DNA of 64,000 bases. Source: Corylus avellana. Its lineage: Eukaryota; Streptophyta; Magnoliopsida; Fagales; Betulaceae. The notes beneath the pieces were generated by a model. That model saw nothing but the letters and a program-made list of their open reading frames with translations. It did no database searches and was not told the origin of the DNA. The stretch lies in the NCBI RefSeq assembly GCF_901000735.1, contig NC_081543.1, positions 26,555,515 to 26,619,514 of the forward strand. Reading direction: 5' to 3'. Position 1 is the stretch's first letter. The number at the start of each line of letters is the position of its first letter. The translations under genes and the position numbers were made by a program. This document shows, piece after piece, positions 21,395 to 34,600 of the stretch.

Positions 21395-22213
21395 CTAGAA
21401 TATCTTGGCCTTCCATGTCATTTAAAGATCCAAAATAAGCTAAGTGGTTAAAACCCACTTCCCTTCCAAAACCCACTTGTTTTTAGGATACCAAGAAATT
21501 TCCTCCCAAAACCTACTTCTTCCTCATGTCCGAAAGAAAATCCCAGCTTTACCCTTCTTCTTCCTCTACCTCTTCTTCCTCACATCTAGCTTCTTCCTCT
21601 GCATCTAAGGCTTCTTTTCTTTCGGGGAGGATTGACATTGATTATGTACCTGTTCTGAAAAAAGTAGAATATCTGGAGAAAATCAACTTCTTCCTCTTGT
21701 ACGTGGAGATTGCCAAAGTATCTGTAGAAGAATTTCTGAGAAAAAAAAAAAAAGTTCTTTAAGGGCGTTGGTTTGAGGAAAAAAGGAAGATTTGTTTTGG
21801 GACTAGGTGTTTCGGTTTTTGTTAGATATTATGAGAATGTTAGATACAACATTTAAATTGTCTTTTGCTCATTTGTATACTAAAATGGTTGTACTCAAAC
21901 TTAATTATTGTGTTATAATGTGAAAGTGACATAATATTGAGCTTTAGGATGATATTCCAAGTTACTTGAGAAAAAGCTTCAACTAAAAGTGACCTGCTTT
22001 GGCCCAGACTCAGCAGTAGCTTCATTTTTTCTTTAGGTTTTCTGCAAAAGAAGAAGGGTAAAGCTGAGATTTTTTTTGAGACGCGAGGAAAAAGTGGGTT
22101 TTGAGAGGGAATTTCTTGGTATCCTAAAAACAAGTGGGTTTTGAGAGGGAAGTGAGTTTTAACCGCATGACTTATTTTGGACCTTTAAATGACATGAAGG
22201 CCAAGATCTTCTA
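21395..22213. mobile_element. Long-TIR fold-back element, Mutator-like, ~820 bp
   Basis: Left arm 21395-21572 pairs with right arm 22045-22213. Matching blocks include ATCTTGGCCTTCCATGTCAT, AAAACAAGTGGGTTTT and GGGTAAAGCT with their inverses. Arms of about 170-180 bp around a 470-bp spacer fit a Mutator-like or Pack-MULE structure. The spacer and left arm together hold a 78-codon plus-strand frame (21526-21762) with a Ser-rich start and a Leu/Val/Lys-rich end that I do not recognise. I cannot fix a 9-bp target duplication. Whether the spacer is captured host sequence is open. Confidence 0.7.
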
Positions 22214-22978
22214 ATTTCAGAGAAGACCCTTGGCACTTATTAAAATATGTTTGAAAAAAAATTCTTCCAAACTAGTTTAGAAAAAAAAATTGAGATCTCA
22301 ATCCAAAAACATGAACAATGAGTGATACCTCAACATGAAATCGGGTGCAATGAATGAGTTGGTAATCGGAAAGTACACTCGAACCCTATCTTACTCGGAC
22401 AGGTGTCCGATGTTCGAACGATCAAGCAAATATCCAAGTAAAGAGAGACTTAAATACCCTATTGCATATAAGGGACAGTCTCATTGCACCCAATGAGATT
22501 TGGGTCTTCCATCATCTGAGGGTCAAAGAACCAGAACCATGCCGTGACCCACCTAAATCACATTCAAGAAGGTCTACATCATTGAATGAATGGATTTCAG
22601 CTTAATGCCATGTCTAGCCCTAAAGGTGTGCGAAAAACAGAAACTTCGTAGTAGATTTCGTATAAGAAATCAAATTTCATCATTAACAGCACTGTTTATG
22701 TATTATGCTATTACTCTATCACTGTTCTGTTGTCATTTATATTACATATGAAAAAGGGTAAATGGCATAGACATCTAAAGGCAGCTCTGAATTTTTGTCT
22801 GCCATCTTTATGCCAGGGATTCCAAAAAAACCTCCATACCTGTGTCAGTCATGTAATAGACCTTCCAATTAAACCTATAACTTTCTCTACGATTAGATTC
22901 AGCATTCTGGGGTTGGGTTGCTGCAAATTCCTGCGATTCTCCATGATACTGGAGGCATCAAGTGAGATGGTATACTAG
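22214..22978. other. Intergenic and 3' UTR of the At1g76660-like gene
   Basis: Positions 22230-22640 look like unnamed repeat DNA with small palindromes (CGGACAGGTGTCCG near 22398). The last few hundred bases before 22979 should hold the minus-strand 3' UTR. Confidence 0.4.
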
Positions 22979-25900
22979 CTAGCTGACACCTGGCTGTATC
23001 ATAGGGAAGAAAGACCAATTCTTGGTCGGCCCACTCTCCTTCCCAAGAACCTTCTCATTTGCCCACCAGTTACAAGAGTCTCCTCCATCTGTATTGTCAA
23101 AATTGAATTCTTTAGCCGAACCAAGAGTGATGGACCGATGCTTCTGATGGCGCTCTGCCTCCTCCCTATCCTCTGGAGCTTTCTCCGGTGCATCACTGGA
23201 TGTTTCGCCAACACGGCACTCATTACAATCCATGACTTTTGTGGGATTTTGAATTTCAGCAGTTGCAGCATCTTTTAGTGACACTGATACGGCTTCAGCC
23301 AATGGCAATGGCTTCTTTTCAACACATCTTACATCTTCAGCAGTTATCTCAAACGAGACTCTACGGTTGACAGCAATCTCGTCATCCCGCCTTCCAGACT
23401 GCCTTCCATTGTCTGGATGTGAATGTAATCCAACTTCGTACATCTGACCATTGAGAATAAAACAATCACGAGTCGTGGGCTTCACAGCATCTGGTGTCAA
23501 TGAACCAGAACCTTGACGCGATCGATATTCGCGGGGGGACAGCTTATAAAGGTTCAAGAGCTTGGGAGGGTCACCTGTTCGAAACTCAAGGAAGTGGTGA
23601 CCACCAGCAGCAAATTCATGGTCAGGGAAAGGAGATGAGGTGCCTGAACCTGAGATGCCAGAGCTTGGGGATATTAGCTGACCAACTGGGCTCCCAGGGT
23701 GAAGTTGATAAGACTGGAATTCATAGTGGGAGAATGGGAATTTCTGAGCAGCTTCACCATTCCGGTGGTTGGGGTCAAGCAGCTCAGCAAATGGCACCTC
23801 AGGTGAGGAAGGTGTAGTCAAGTGAACAGACTCGGCAGGTGGAGTGAAAGGAGCAGTCGATGGTTCGGTGGTGAAAGTTGAGAAAACAGGCGGTGAGACT
23901 AGCTGGGTTTCGTGCGCATAAGGGCCTATCGCAAAAATTGAGGCAGGCCCTGGGGAGTACATACTGGCGGAAATAGAGGTGAGGGACAATAAACCCGCTG
24001 GGGATTGCATAGCAGAAGGAGGTTCTGATTGAAGGAAAGATGCAGGTGAGGAGGGAGGTGCAACAAAGGGAAGTAATACTGCAGATACTTGGGTTGGATT
24101 TTCAGATGCAGAAACATTAGTTCCAGGGGGTGTTGTTTCAGGAACAAGGACAGCAGGCCCAATTCGCTTTCTCTGTTTGAGAGATCCAAAACACCAATAT
24201 ACGCTCCAGCAGCTACCCCATCTTCTCTTCTGCATGTAACCAAAGATTATTAGAAAAAAAAAAAAAAGTTTCAGTACAGAAAATTAATACCAGAATCCCT
24301 CTGTATCAACTGAAATGATGTCAGATTTTAATTAAATTTCAGTCTTCACAACATATAAACTAAGCCATCCAACAGGAACATGCCAATAAAATCCTTAGTT
24401 TATCTCTGAACCATGAAATTAAAACAAGACATCTCATGTCATTTATATTGCTTGAAGAATCATGGGTGACTTGAAGGAGTAAACATAGAGTAAATAATGG
24501 AAAGTATATCATGGGAAAACATGTTATCCTCTGGTATTATCCAGCACTGAAAGAGAAATCATCACTTTGAAAATTTCCCCTGTATCCTTTAAAGCCACAG
24601 AGACCATAAAAGCAAACAGAAAAGCTCAATCTCATCAGTCATCTAAATGGCTTCTTGTTAGATACAATCAATTTTGTGTTAGAGTCTGAACTTGTTGGTA
24701 GGGTTTTCTAACATTTAAGCACAAAAGTGTACTCTTCATATCAACATCAGATCTTATGCATGCATGAAGGAAGTCGTCCCCACTACAGGAAGTTTGTCCT
24801 GCAAATAACAAAAAAAAAAAAAAAAAAAACCACCCCCAAAAAAAAAAGATGAAATGTCTGACCTACAAACTTGAATTTCAATTGCAAGTGTACTCCAATC
24901 CATGAATAGCACAATCGCCTTCCTTATTAAGGCGGCACCCAAAATTCCCGGACGTACAAAACCTAGAGAAAATTTATCCCATCAGCTATAGCCTATCACT
25001 CCACAGATCTGATCTACAATATATATATATATATGAAGAGCCACTATTTCTGATTCTCCCATGCACATCCCTCATCCCATGATACATACATCCTCTAGAA
25101 TGAAGTGCAACTCAAACCAAATTCAGGGCTTTCCCATGTACAATTCAAAACTTGTCTCTGTACTTCAACCTCCATCATGGTGACTCTGCCTCTACAGAGA
25201 TACATTTCATGCACTCAGCACACTTTTCTCTTCTACTTAACATCAGCAAGGAAAGGCTCAGAATAATTGACATCAGTAAGGAAAGAAATTCCTGTATTTT
25301 TTCACAAACTTCAACAATAACTCTTACACACTCAGAAGCTCAGAAATATATTCTAACACAAACCCAAACCATCACAAAGCCATGAATTCCTAAAGTGCCA
25401 AAGCACCAAAACTACCTCTCAAGCTTTGTAAACTCATCTTCCCCAAACCAAAGCTACATACTTCCTCATCAAAAAGTCAACCTTGTAAGAAAGACTACAC
25501 AGAAGAATTTCAAAACACCGTCTACTTGCATTGCTTTTTATAGCAAAAATTGGCGTAAATTTTTTATCAAAGAAAGCAACAAATTTCAAAAAACTATTTA
25601 TATATATCAAACCGTGCGTGATTCAATTCATTATCAAACTGAAATCTCATCGAAAAAAAAAAAAAATCATTACTTAACCATTAAAAAAAAAAAAAGAAAA
25701 AAAAAAGGCGAGAATTAATTAACCAAGAAAGCAAAATCAAAACAGATCTCACATCTCATCACTAAAACTATAAACAAGTAACACTTAATTCTCAAATCAT
25801 TTCAATTAAAACAATCAAATTAACGCAATTCGAATTGAGAAAAAATAAAAAATAAATATCTGAAGAAAAAAATCATACCTGAACTGTGGCTTGTGGAGCA

Positions 25901-25992
25901 CGATTCTCAGCCGACGCGATCGCAGTAGCAGCAGCGCTTATAGTCTCCAAAGCGTTGTTCAAAGCTCTCGAATCTCCATTCGCACCTCTCAT
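22979..25992 (-). CDS. At1g76660/At5g52430-like Ser/Pro-rich protein, two exons
   Basis: Exon 1 is 25879-25992 and exon 2 is 22979-24229; the intron 24230-25878 has GT and AG ends. They join in frame to 454 aa. Exon 1 encodes MRGANGDSRALNN and ATAIASAENRAPQATVQ; exon 2 starts KRRWGSCWSVYWCFGS, the conserved N-terminal block of a plant-specific family annotated as hydroxyproline-rich glycoprotein-like or uncharacterised. Other conserved blocks are AVLVPE, HEFAAGG, and the run LLNLYKLSPREYRSRQGSGS near residue 270. Composition is Ser/Pro-rich with no signal peptide or membrane segment, so an intracellular protein is likelier than a cell-wall one. Function is unknown. I chose the ATG at 25990-25992 because the family begins MRG; an in-frame ATG 22 codons upstream (26056-26058) could extend it. 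Confidence 0.88.
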
Positions 25993-26125
25993 CTCCGCTT
26001 CTCTAAATCCGAAAAAAAAACCGATGCTTTCACCTGGAAGTCGTTGCTTTTCATTCACAACTCGGATTTTCTCGGCAAAATTTTCCCGAGAAAATCTTGG
26101 AACTTAGGATTTGTAAGAGATTAAA
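25993..26125 (-). promoter_or_regulatory. 5' leader of the At1g76660-like gene
   Basis: GC-richer sequence than further upstream, with an in-frame upstream ATG at 26056-26058. No clear TATA box seen. Confidence 0.35.
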
Positions 26126-27439
26126 AAAAGATGAACGTGAAAACGAAATGAAAATGAAAATAAAATATGAAAAATGTGAGTGCATATATTGTCCAAGTAA
26201 CGCTTGTGAGGTCAAACACGGCAATGACTTGGTTCCTACATGTGATTATCGAAGACTTGAAGGTGATAGGGGCTTATTAATATTAATTATTTTTGTATTA
26301 AGCATTAACGAATTACATAATTACCCCTCTCCGTCTAATTATGAAAAAAAAAAAAAATTGCATTTTCTTTCTTCTACATTAAATGTGTGTGCATATACAA
26401 ATTTTTTTTTTTTTTTTAAATAAAAAAAATTATGTTTTGTTAGTAAAGTTTTTGCATTGTGGTTTGTACACGTTTCTTTTAATTCAGTCTATTAAGCTGA
26501 CGTATATAAAATATGTAATTTTTTCATATATTTTAAGTAGAACGTGTAATTCTCACGTACATGATAAACGATTACACTCTTTTTGAATCTATCAATGCTT
26601 CCAACTAAAAAAAACAAAAAAAGTAGTTGGAGATTGACACACTACTAAATGTTATCATATTGATTACCCTTATTCCTATCAAAAACATAGTCATAAGAAG
26701 TTAATAGCATTTTCAGTTATAAATATTGTCAAAATCAGAATTCACAATAAAATTGAGACAAATATGATCATGAGTTTCTGATTGGTCATTTGATGTTACG
26801 CATCAAAAGAAAATTTATGCAAAATTTAATACATATTCAATTATTAAAAAAAAAAAAATCGAGTTCTATTTTGATAGGCAATTGAGTTAAAAAAAATAAA
26901 ATATATTATGAAATAATTATTTTGAGTATTTTATTTTGTTTAACTTTTCTTAACATTAAATAGGTACTAATTTTATTTTTTATATATTAATTTAATTCTC
27001 AATCTTAATATACTTTTCATTCACACTCTCATCAAAACTATAAAAAGCCATATTTAGATGTATAAGGAAGTTAGGCTTCATTTGGTAATGATTTTTTAAA
27101 ACCATTACATAAGGTGTGTACGATTATTTTTTTAATAAAAAGACTTGATACTCTTAACATTTTTATTTGTTGTGCCTATAATATTTATTAACAAAAGGTG
27201 TGAGATGTAATAGTGGCATGTTGTCGAGGGTAGTTTGGTCCTGCAAACGCTTTGAATAAATTGTTTTACCGAGGAAGCCTTTTTCTGTTTTGTCGAATGT
27301 GTGTGCACGTGTGCGCATCGGCTTCTTGATGGCTTTCGTGCCCATCACCTTCCACTGCGTCGGAGTGGGCCCCCCACACCCCTCCAAAATTCTCCCCCTT
27401 TACCGGCCACCACTTTTAAATAAAATAAATAAATAAATA
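26126..27439. other. Intergenic, AT-rich
   Basis: Poly-A/T tracts and no gene. Around 27290-27400 GC content rises (ACGTGTGCGCATCGGC, GTGGGCCCCCCACACCCC), which may belong to the promoter-like stretch that follows. Confidence 0.4.
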
Positions 27440-27560
27440 AATATTTATTTATTTTATATATAAATATATCTATGTATATTACTTGCACGGTTGCTCCATC
27501 TCTCTGAGATTGATGACCCAAAGCCCTCTCTCTATCTCTTTCACTTTCACAAGAGAAAAA
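27340..27560 (+). promoter_or_regulatory. Promoter-like stretch without a recognisable gene
   Basis: A TGGGCC motif (27367-27372) sits upstream of a TATATAAATATATC stretch (27457-27470), then a CT-rich leader-like run (27495-27550, CCATCTCTCTGAG through CTCTCTATCTC). This is the usual composition of a plant core promoter and 5' UTR on the plus strand. The first ATG frame downstream (27658-27822) encodes about 54 unremarkable residues. The product could be noncoding, or the gene may have been lost. Confidence 0.3.
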
Positions 27561-27974
27561 AAGAGCCTGTAAAAATCTTCCTTTTTCTTTTTATTTTTTA
27601 TTCCTTTTTGGGTTTCACACTTGGAGGAAAAAGAGCCTTTTGGGTCTTTTGCATATTATGATTCACATGATTTTACTTTATGGTGCTTTTATAAATTCAG
27701 CCAAAAGATGTGTGATTTTGTATGAAAAGCCTAATCAACATGTAATTGGGTCTTGGGTCCACCCCCCCACAGCTAGATATTTTTTCACAAACACAATAAA
27801 CCCTAGACTTTTAGGGTAGTTTAATGTGGTCATGGCCTACCAAGAACATCACAAGGTTCTTGTGGATGGAAAAAGGGAATTTGATTTGGAGACAGAGGGA
27901 TGGAAAATGATTGAAGTGTATGTATCAAAGTAGAAGCAAGATAACCTGTATGCCATTAGTAGATGTTATATTCG

Positions 27975-28167
27975 GAGCATGTTTGAGATTATATTTGAAA
28001 AATATAACTTTTAAGTCAAAAAGTGCGTTTTGATCATTTTTAGGCTTTTTAGACCTTCAAAAGCTTTTTTAATTTTTTTTTTACTAAACATATACTTTTT
28101 TCTTCAAATAAACTTTTTGAATGTTAAACGCACGTTTAGATCTTTCAAATGCAAACTCAAACTTGCC
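27975..28167. mobile_element. MITE family A, copy 1
   Basis: Starts GAGCATGTTTGAGATTATAT and contains AAAAAGTGCGTTTTGATCAT and AAACGCACG, the same order of blocks as the complete copy at 29898-30112. The right end is worn and the target duplication is not clear. Confidence 0.65.
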
Positions 28168-28305
28168 TTTAGTGTAACAACAACCCAAAGAAATTTGTAA
28201 CGACCAAAAAAAGAAAGAAAAGAGATAGTTACATCTACGCTATCAATCTAAAGGACTATTACTCACCTTTTCAACGTGAGACTCAAGTGTTACAAAAATC
28301 CGCAA

Positions 28306-28535
28306 GCCTAGCCTATTAAATTGATGTGTCCTAAGAGAATGTTGGAATCGAATCCTTCAAATGAAATGGAGAGGAGCTGGTCCCTTATTTTATAAGGGTA
28401 AAATTGTCATTTCACTTTCTTTCTTTTTTTTGGACAATTTTACCCTAATTCTCGGGATCCTTCTTCGAGAATGTGGTCCTCACATGTATTTTTAATAGTA
28501 CATGTGTTTTAAGGACACGTGTCAATTTAATAGAC
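28306..28535. mobile_element. MITE family B, copy 1
   Basis: Terminal blocks CCTATTAAATTGATGTGTCC and the inverse of CAGTCTATTAAATTGACACG flank an inner palindrome, AGGGTAAAATTGTC/GACAATTTTACCCT. The CTATxAATTGACATGTGTC signature is shared with 43135-43190, 45780-45850 and, more weakly, 53450-53530. Confidence 0.6.
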
Positions 28536-29897
28536 TGAATTTGAAAAAATTTCTTCATACAAAAAAAAAAAAAAAAAAAGAAAGAAAGAAAATTGTTCAT
28601 TTTTAGAAGGATTGGGGTTCAATTTGTAAAAGAAATTAGGGTTTAGTGCCCACAAATTGCCAAAAGTTGGATAGAACACAACAAGGTTTAAGGACATCTC
28701 AACAAAAGACTCCGGATTTGAATTGTGGCAATCAAGGCCATGGATTGGGGCCCCAGATATTGCTTTTGACCCGATCTGTGGAAATTTTGATGGAGGCCTC
28801 CTAACCGCAATTGTCATTTCCCAATTATTGCACCTATTTTTTAGCTTATTGGTCAAGAGAAAGTGAAAAAACTTTGTTTAATTTCACATTGTCCTGCACA
28901 TTTTCCCTTCCTTTTACCTTCAAATGAGAGGAAAAAGTGGGATTTCATCAGCCATGAGTATTGATTTCTTTTCCTTGGTGATTTTAAGGTAGAATTTCAC
29001 TTTTCTTTTCCTTATGGCCAATCGAAATAAACCACTTTTATACTAATGTGAATCGATGTTGGGGGACTTCAATTGAAAGTTTTTATTGAGTATACACGTA
29101 AGTACACACTTAGGTTATGTCGAGACATAAGTATAAAATCATATTCATTAACGATAACTCAACTTATTTAATTAAACGGATCAGACTCAACATTCATGAC
29201 CCACTAATTTTGTATTAGGTTCGTTCTAAATTTGCACATCGTCCCAAAAATTACCTGTCCTATGCATGCATAGACTTTTCCTTTTTGTCCCTAAGAGTTG
29301 TAGAGGGTGGCTAACTTCTATCTCTTGATGGGGGATGTTTCATTTATTCCATGCTCGCATTAATTCTGTGTTCCATTGCCAACAGAAAGCTGGAAGGCAA
29401 GGGAAACAGCTACTGTGGTAGCTTCAAATCAAAGTGGGTTGTCTTCCTTTTTGCTTGACTTTTGGACAATCTAGTGCATTAGGTAGAAGACTTTTGAGGC
29501 CATGAATGGATAAAACTTTTCAATTAGGGTCAAATGGTAAATAACTAATTAAGCAAAACCCTTTCATCATTGCAAACATAGTACCAATCAACACATAAGT
29601 GAGATATCTCAAATATAAAAGACTTGGGTCAAGTTTCAAACCTCTATTATTTATTCCTTTTTCCCCTTTTGCTTCACCTTTCCACAACCAAAAGATGAAA
29701 AGCATTAGACAAGGTTACTTCTGAGACCCAATTTTTTTTTTTATTATTATTATTTTTTTTTATTGCCAAATTATAGGGAGGGACCGATTATATTGGTCTA
29801 AAAATTAGGCTCAACCTTTATCTCCTTCGTTTATGCTCTGCTTTGGTAGGGTTTTCCAATGAAAAATTTAGGTTATGTTTTTACAATAAGTAACTTA
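28536..29897. other. Intergenic
   Basis: AT-rich, with a poly-A tract at 28559-28579. I see no gene, RNA or transposon terminus beyond a dispersed-repeat stretch near 29110-29230 related to 18836-18960. Confidence 0.4.
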
Positions 29898-30112
29898 GAG
29901 CGTATTTGGAATTGTGTTTGAAAAATATTTTTTGGTAAAAGCTTTATTTTTAAGCTTTCGCCAAATGTGCGTTTTGACCATTTTTTTTAGCTTTTTTGAT
30001 CCTTAGAAGCGCTTTCAATTTTTTTTACCAAACGGGTACTCTTTTTTTCGAACGAACTTTTTGAGTTTTAAACGCACTTTTAGACCCCTCAAACGCACAC
30101 CCAAACAGACCC
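29898..30112. mobile_element. MITE family A, complete copy (Tourist-like)
   Basis: The 215-bp element starts GAGCGTATTTGGAATTGTGTTT-like and ends with the inverse of GGGTCTGTTTGGGTGTGCG. TTA flanks both sides (29895-29897 and 30113-30115), matching the 3-bp target of PIF/Harbinger-derived MITEs. It is the best reference copy in the window for reading the broken copy at 42956-46751. Confidence 0.75.
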
Positions 30113-31692
30113 TTAAACAAAGTTCAAAAATCATTTTGTTATTATCCATTAGTGAGTAGGAAATCACTTGGGCCTAATTTAGGCTAGAGAGTTTTGACTT
30201 TAGAGTAACCTAAACATATAGGGTACATTATATTTGTTGACATGTTTTAACGGTGTTTTTTGTTTTTGTTTTAAAAAAATGTTATAATATAACATAAAAA
30301 TAAAAACAATTTTGAATATTTTGAGTTTTAGGTTATGTGATAATGTTTTTTATTTAAAAATAAAAAATAAAAATTAAAAAGTGTTCTAGCAAATAGCATG
30401 AGTTGCTTAATGGTCATGATGTGTTAGGCTTTACACAATTTATGGTTGGCTACCTGCAACAAAATCTGTCCGTTGTCGGCCTAACAAAAAACTACCACAC
30501 GCAAGCAATGGAGTCCACGTGGCAAATCTACCAAAAGAGTGGGACTCACAATTGGCCGATGAATATATGGGTAATGTAATATATGGCACGCCGCGTGCAA
30601 AAAAAAATTTTTTAACAAAAAAAAATAATTTTTGCACTGTCGTGCGTGGGCGTGCTGCCAATCATGTCTCATGAATATATGTGACGGATCATATAATTAT
30701 ATTGTTTAAAAGTTTTTCTCCAAATTAAATTGAAAAAAAATTCAACCAATTCATTCTATTAAACTCATACATGTCCTTACATCAAATATAATGTGGCTTT
30801 TAAAATCACCAATAGATTAAAATTCAATAATGATCATCTCAAATTCAATGGTAATTTTAAAAGACCACATTTTGAAAGACTTTAGGAAGACTCTACCCTC
30901 CTAAATCCTAATATCATTACTCCTATTAAACACATGCTCTAAAGATAAATATCAATTTAATTGATAGGTTGAAAAAAAATTATTCAACCGAGTTTAGATC
31001 AAAACTCTATCCATAAATAATAGCTGGTATATTGTGTGGAGAAGAATGATCCCGACCCCAAAAACAACGCTTTTGAATAAGGATGAGTAATCAAATGAAA
31101 TAAAGTAGCTCGATATCTAAGAACATATATCAATTTAATAAACTTAGTTAAATAAAAAATTTTCAACCTAATTTGAAAGAAAACTTTGTCCATAAATAAT
31201 AGCTCTAAAGAGAGAAGATAGTATTGCGTGAAGGTTGAAACAGTGCTTCTCGATGGGGTTTTAAAGCTTCGAAGAACTAGTTGGCTTTATCAGGGTTCCG
31301 TCCAAGTATTGTGGGGTAAACAAGAAGAGTAATGCTACACACACTCCAACTTCTCCGTAGAACAAAATCTTCACCAGTTCATTTGAACTATATAATATCC
31401 CGTTAGTTATATTGGAATGGTATTTTTGTCTTTTCAATTTTTGAGGTGACAAAAAATTGGTGTGGATAAGTGAGAGTACAAAGTCATTTCACATGAAAAA
31501 AACACTTCATAATTGATCAGATGTTCCAAAAACACACTTCATATGTAGACATTTTGACATTGAGGAAGCGTTCCTACTGCCAAAAAAAGACAGTTTTTTA
31601 TGGAGGTACACCAAAACGTGACAGAAAATATTATTTTTCATACACCACTAGCGATGGCAACACATTCTTGGCACTTTTTCACCCAAACACAG
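30113..31692. other. Intergenic and 3' side of the aminopeptidase gene
   Basis: Two diverged direct copies of a stretch ending TCCATAAATAATAGCT lie at about 30950-31024 and 31125-31204. A small palindrome with GTGCAAAAA/TTTTTGCAC arms lies at 30596-30640. The 3' UTR of the minus-strand aminopeptidase probably occupies the last few hundred bases before 31693. Confidence 0.4.
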
Positions 31693-34600
31693 CTAAGCAG
31701 CCAAGCTTTTTGAGGCAATCTCAAATACATTCTCCGACAGTCCATTGGTGGACATGATCCTCTCCAGCTGTGCCTGCAACACACAAATCCATTTTTAACA
31801 AGATATTTCAAATTAAAGAGCTAATTTGGTAATTTAGTCGCTACGGCTACGTAGCCAACGCCTCCTCCATTTGTTAATACTTTTTTGAGGGTATTTTTTG
31901 GTTTTTTGTTTGAAAAATGATTTGACAAAGAGATTATATAAGTTGGCGAGGTGATACCAGAGACTTTGAAACAAGAACAGAACAATATTTAGGAAAGATA
32001 TCATGGACAACAAAGAAATGTAGAAATTAAGAAGCATGATTAGTAGCAACAATAGCCACAGTTTGTTACCTTGGCAAGGTTTTGCCGGGTTTCATCATAA
32101 CGCCTCCACCTAGAGAAGGCCGACACCATGCGGGATGCCACCTGCAATTCATGAAACGGACAAAATGTAAGATTAGAAAAGAATTCGATACTGAGATAAA
32201 TAAATTGTGGTGAAAACCAAATCTAAATGCACCTGAGGATTTATCTTGTCTAGCTGCAGCACAATTTCTCCCAAGAACTTGTAGCCTGATCCATCCTTTG
32301 CATGGAAATTTACGGGAGACCCACAAAAACCTCCGATGAGTGAATATACCTTGTTTGGATTACGCAGGTCAAATGCAGGATGGTTTAAAAGGCTCGTAAC
32401 ATTCTTAACATTGCCAGGAATGTCAGACATGGCTTGAAGGGCAAACCATTTATTCACAACCTGAAGAAAAGAAGAATATGAGATTCGGAAATACACGATT
32501 ATAATAGAAGAACACAAAGAAGCTTTTCCCCTCATAAATCGGAGATGGCAACAATTCTTCAAAATCCAGAAACACTTCAGACAACAGAATAAATTCATAT
32601 CAGAACAGAATGATTACTCTAAAGGTTCCAATAGCAATATGTACATGTTAAGCATGTTTTCATCTATCAATATCTAGTGACCATCATGGAAGGCAAAACT
32701 TTGGAATTGTTAACATAATTACTTAAAAATCTTTCTTCCACAAAGATGCTTCCAAACACAACATAATCAAGATCCATCAAGGGCGTCCATTTTTTTTTAA
32801 AAAAAAAAGTATCATTCCCATGCAGACACGCTTGAAGTGCTGAACTATGCATTACAACTAGTCAAATATACCAGGAAGATCCTAATTGTACTGGGGAAAA
32901 ACCTGTCCAGGATACCTACCATACATCCCCTCCCTGAAGGGCGAAAGACGGACAGAGAGGTGAGAACTCACAAACATCATTCTAGCAACTTAAGAGCAAT
33001 TGAGCAGATGTATTACCAAAAAATCATGCTGCCACTTGCTATAGAAGTCAGCCAGAACATAATCACGAGTTTCACCAGGGTTCTGGACTATGGCCGCCAA
33101 AGCTGCAAATTGCTCAGTCATATTTGTGGCAGTTCTGTACTCATGCAGTGCAAGCTCGGTATACTTGGAATCTTCAAGTAATGCAAGATATGCTATAGAT
33201 AATACAAAACACGCATAGAATCAACAAATGAAAAGGTTACCAGAGACCAATCTCGCAAACATAAAACTAAAAACAAAACAGACCTAGAGCAACGTTCTTC
33301 AAAGCACGCCTTGCCATATTAGAATGGTCAAACACATAGTCTTCTGAGCTCCTATTTTTTTCAACCTGTGAAGCATTAACACCACAATTTTATTCCTCAA
33401 CAGAAAAATAAAAGTAGATCACGAACATAGTATTAATCTATTATATCTTATCCAACTCCTAGGTATTGCATACCGTGCTGAGCAACTCCAATTTAAGTTC
33501 CCAGGCAAGCTGCTTCCTGATGAAAGCACGAACAGCATGAACAGCATCAGGGTCTGCAACTTCCATCATATCCATTATTTCCCCTTCACCAGGTAGAGTG
33601 ATTGCCTTGGCAACAAATTCCTGAAAAATCAGAGGTCATTAAAGTTCATTACTGCATTCACCCTCCCTCCTTCCCCAGTATTAGGAGAAAAAAAATAAGG
33701 ATAAAGGAAAAATATGTCTCATCATACTTTATCCAAGCTTGAGTCAGAAAGTATGCTTCTGAGCCCTTGCACAAAATTTGGATTCAGAACCAATGGCTTC
33801 TTTTGTTGGAAATCAGACACCAAGCTGAGCATCAGCTTGCGTGCCAGCACTTGTCCAGCCTCCCAACTAAAACACAAAAATCATCAAGTAAATGACTGTT
33901 CATCAGCTGCTCAATTACCAAATAGTAAAGTGTTGCTGCATTTGGAAAGACTAACCGGTTGAACTCATCAGAATCATGAGCAAGAAGGAAAAACAAATCG
34001 CTGTCAGTGAGATCAGATTCAAGACGAACAGGAGCACTGTAGCCCCGCAATATAGATGGAACTGGCCTCTCAGATATATCAGAAAACAGAAACTCTTCTT
34101 CTTTCTGCTTAGTCCAAACACAAGCATACAAATGTCAATATGTGTATGAAGAATTATAAAATAATAAAAGGAGATGACCTAATGGCTTAGCAATATGGTC
34201 TCCCATTGATACAAACGTGACATAATTGTCATTGTTTTGCATAGCATATGAAAAAAAAAATTATGAATATAGCACATGAAATAAATGACGTTAACATGTT
34301 TACAAAATATTGCATCTCTCCTTTCTCTAAGCAACCACATAACACCTACTTATGCTTAATGGCATTCTAGCAATTACCTACATGAAACAAATAACCTGTA
34401 CATGTGACAGCTAAAGAATCACCAATTGGTCCATCGAAATGCAAAATAGGGAATTATAAAGAAGCAAATGTAAAAGTCCTGAACTGACCTTGGTCACTCG
34501 AAGAATTGTAGTATATACTGGATGCTCGTTACTTGCAACAGACTGCAATATTCCATTGTGATACAAAGAGGAGAGAGGGATGTCCTTGCCTGTTGAGTCG

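Noticed and set aside
23494..23817. Plus-strand 107-codon frame
   Set aside because: It is antisense to the well-supported second exon of the At1g76660-like gene and has no family resemblance.
27163..27387. Minus-strand 74-codon frame near the promoter-like stretch
   Set aside because: No domain, and it opposes the direction of the TATA and leader-like sequence.
32837..33181. Plus-strand 114-codon frame
   Set aside because: Antisense to aminopeptidase exon 29 and adjoining intron.
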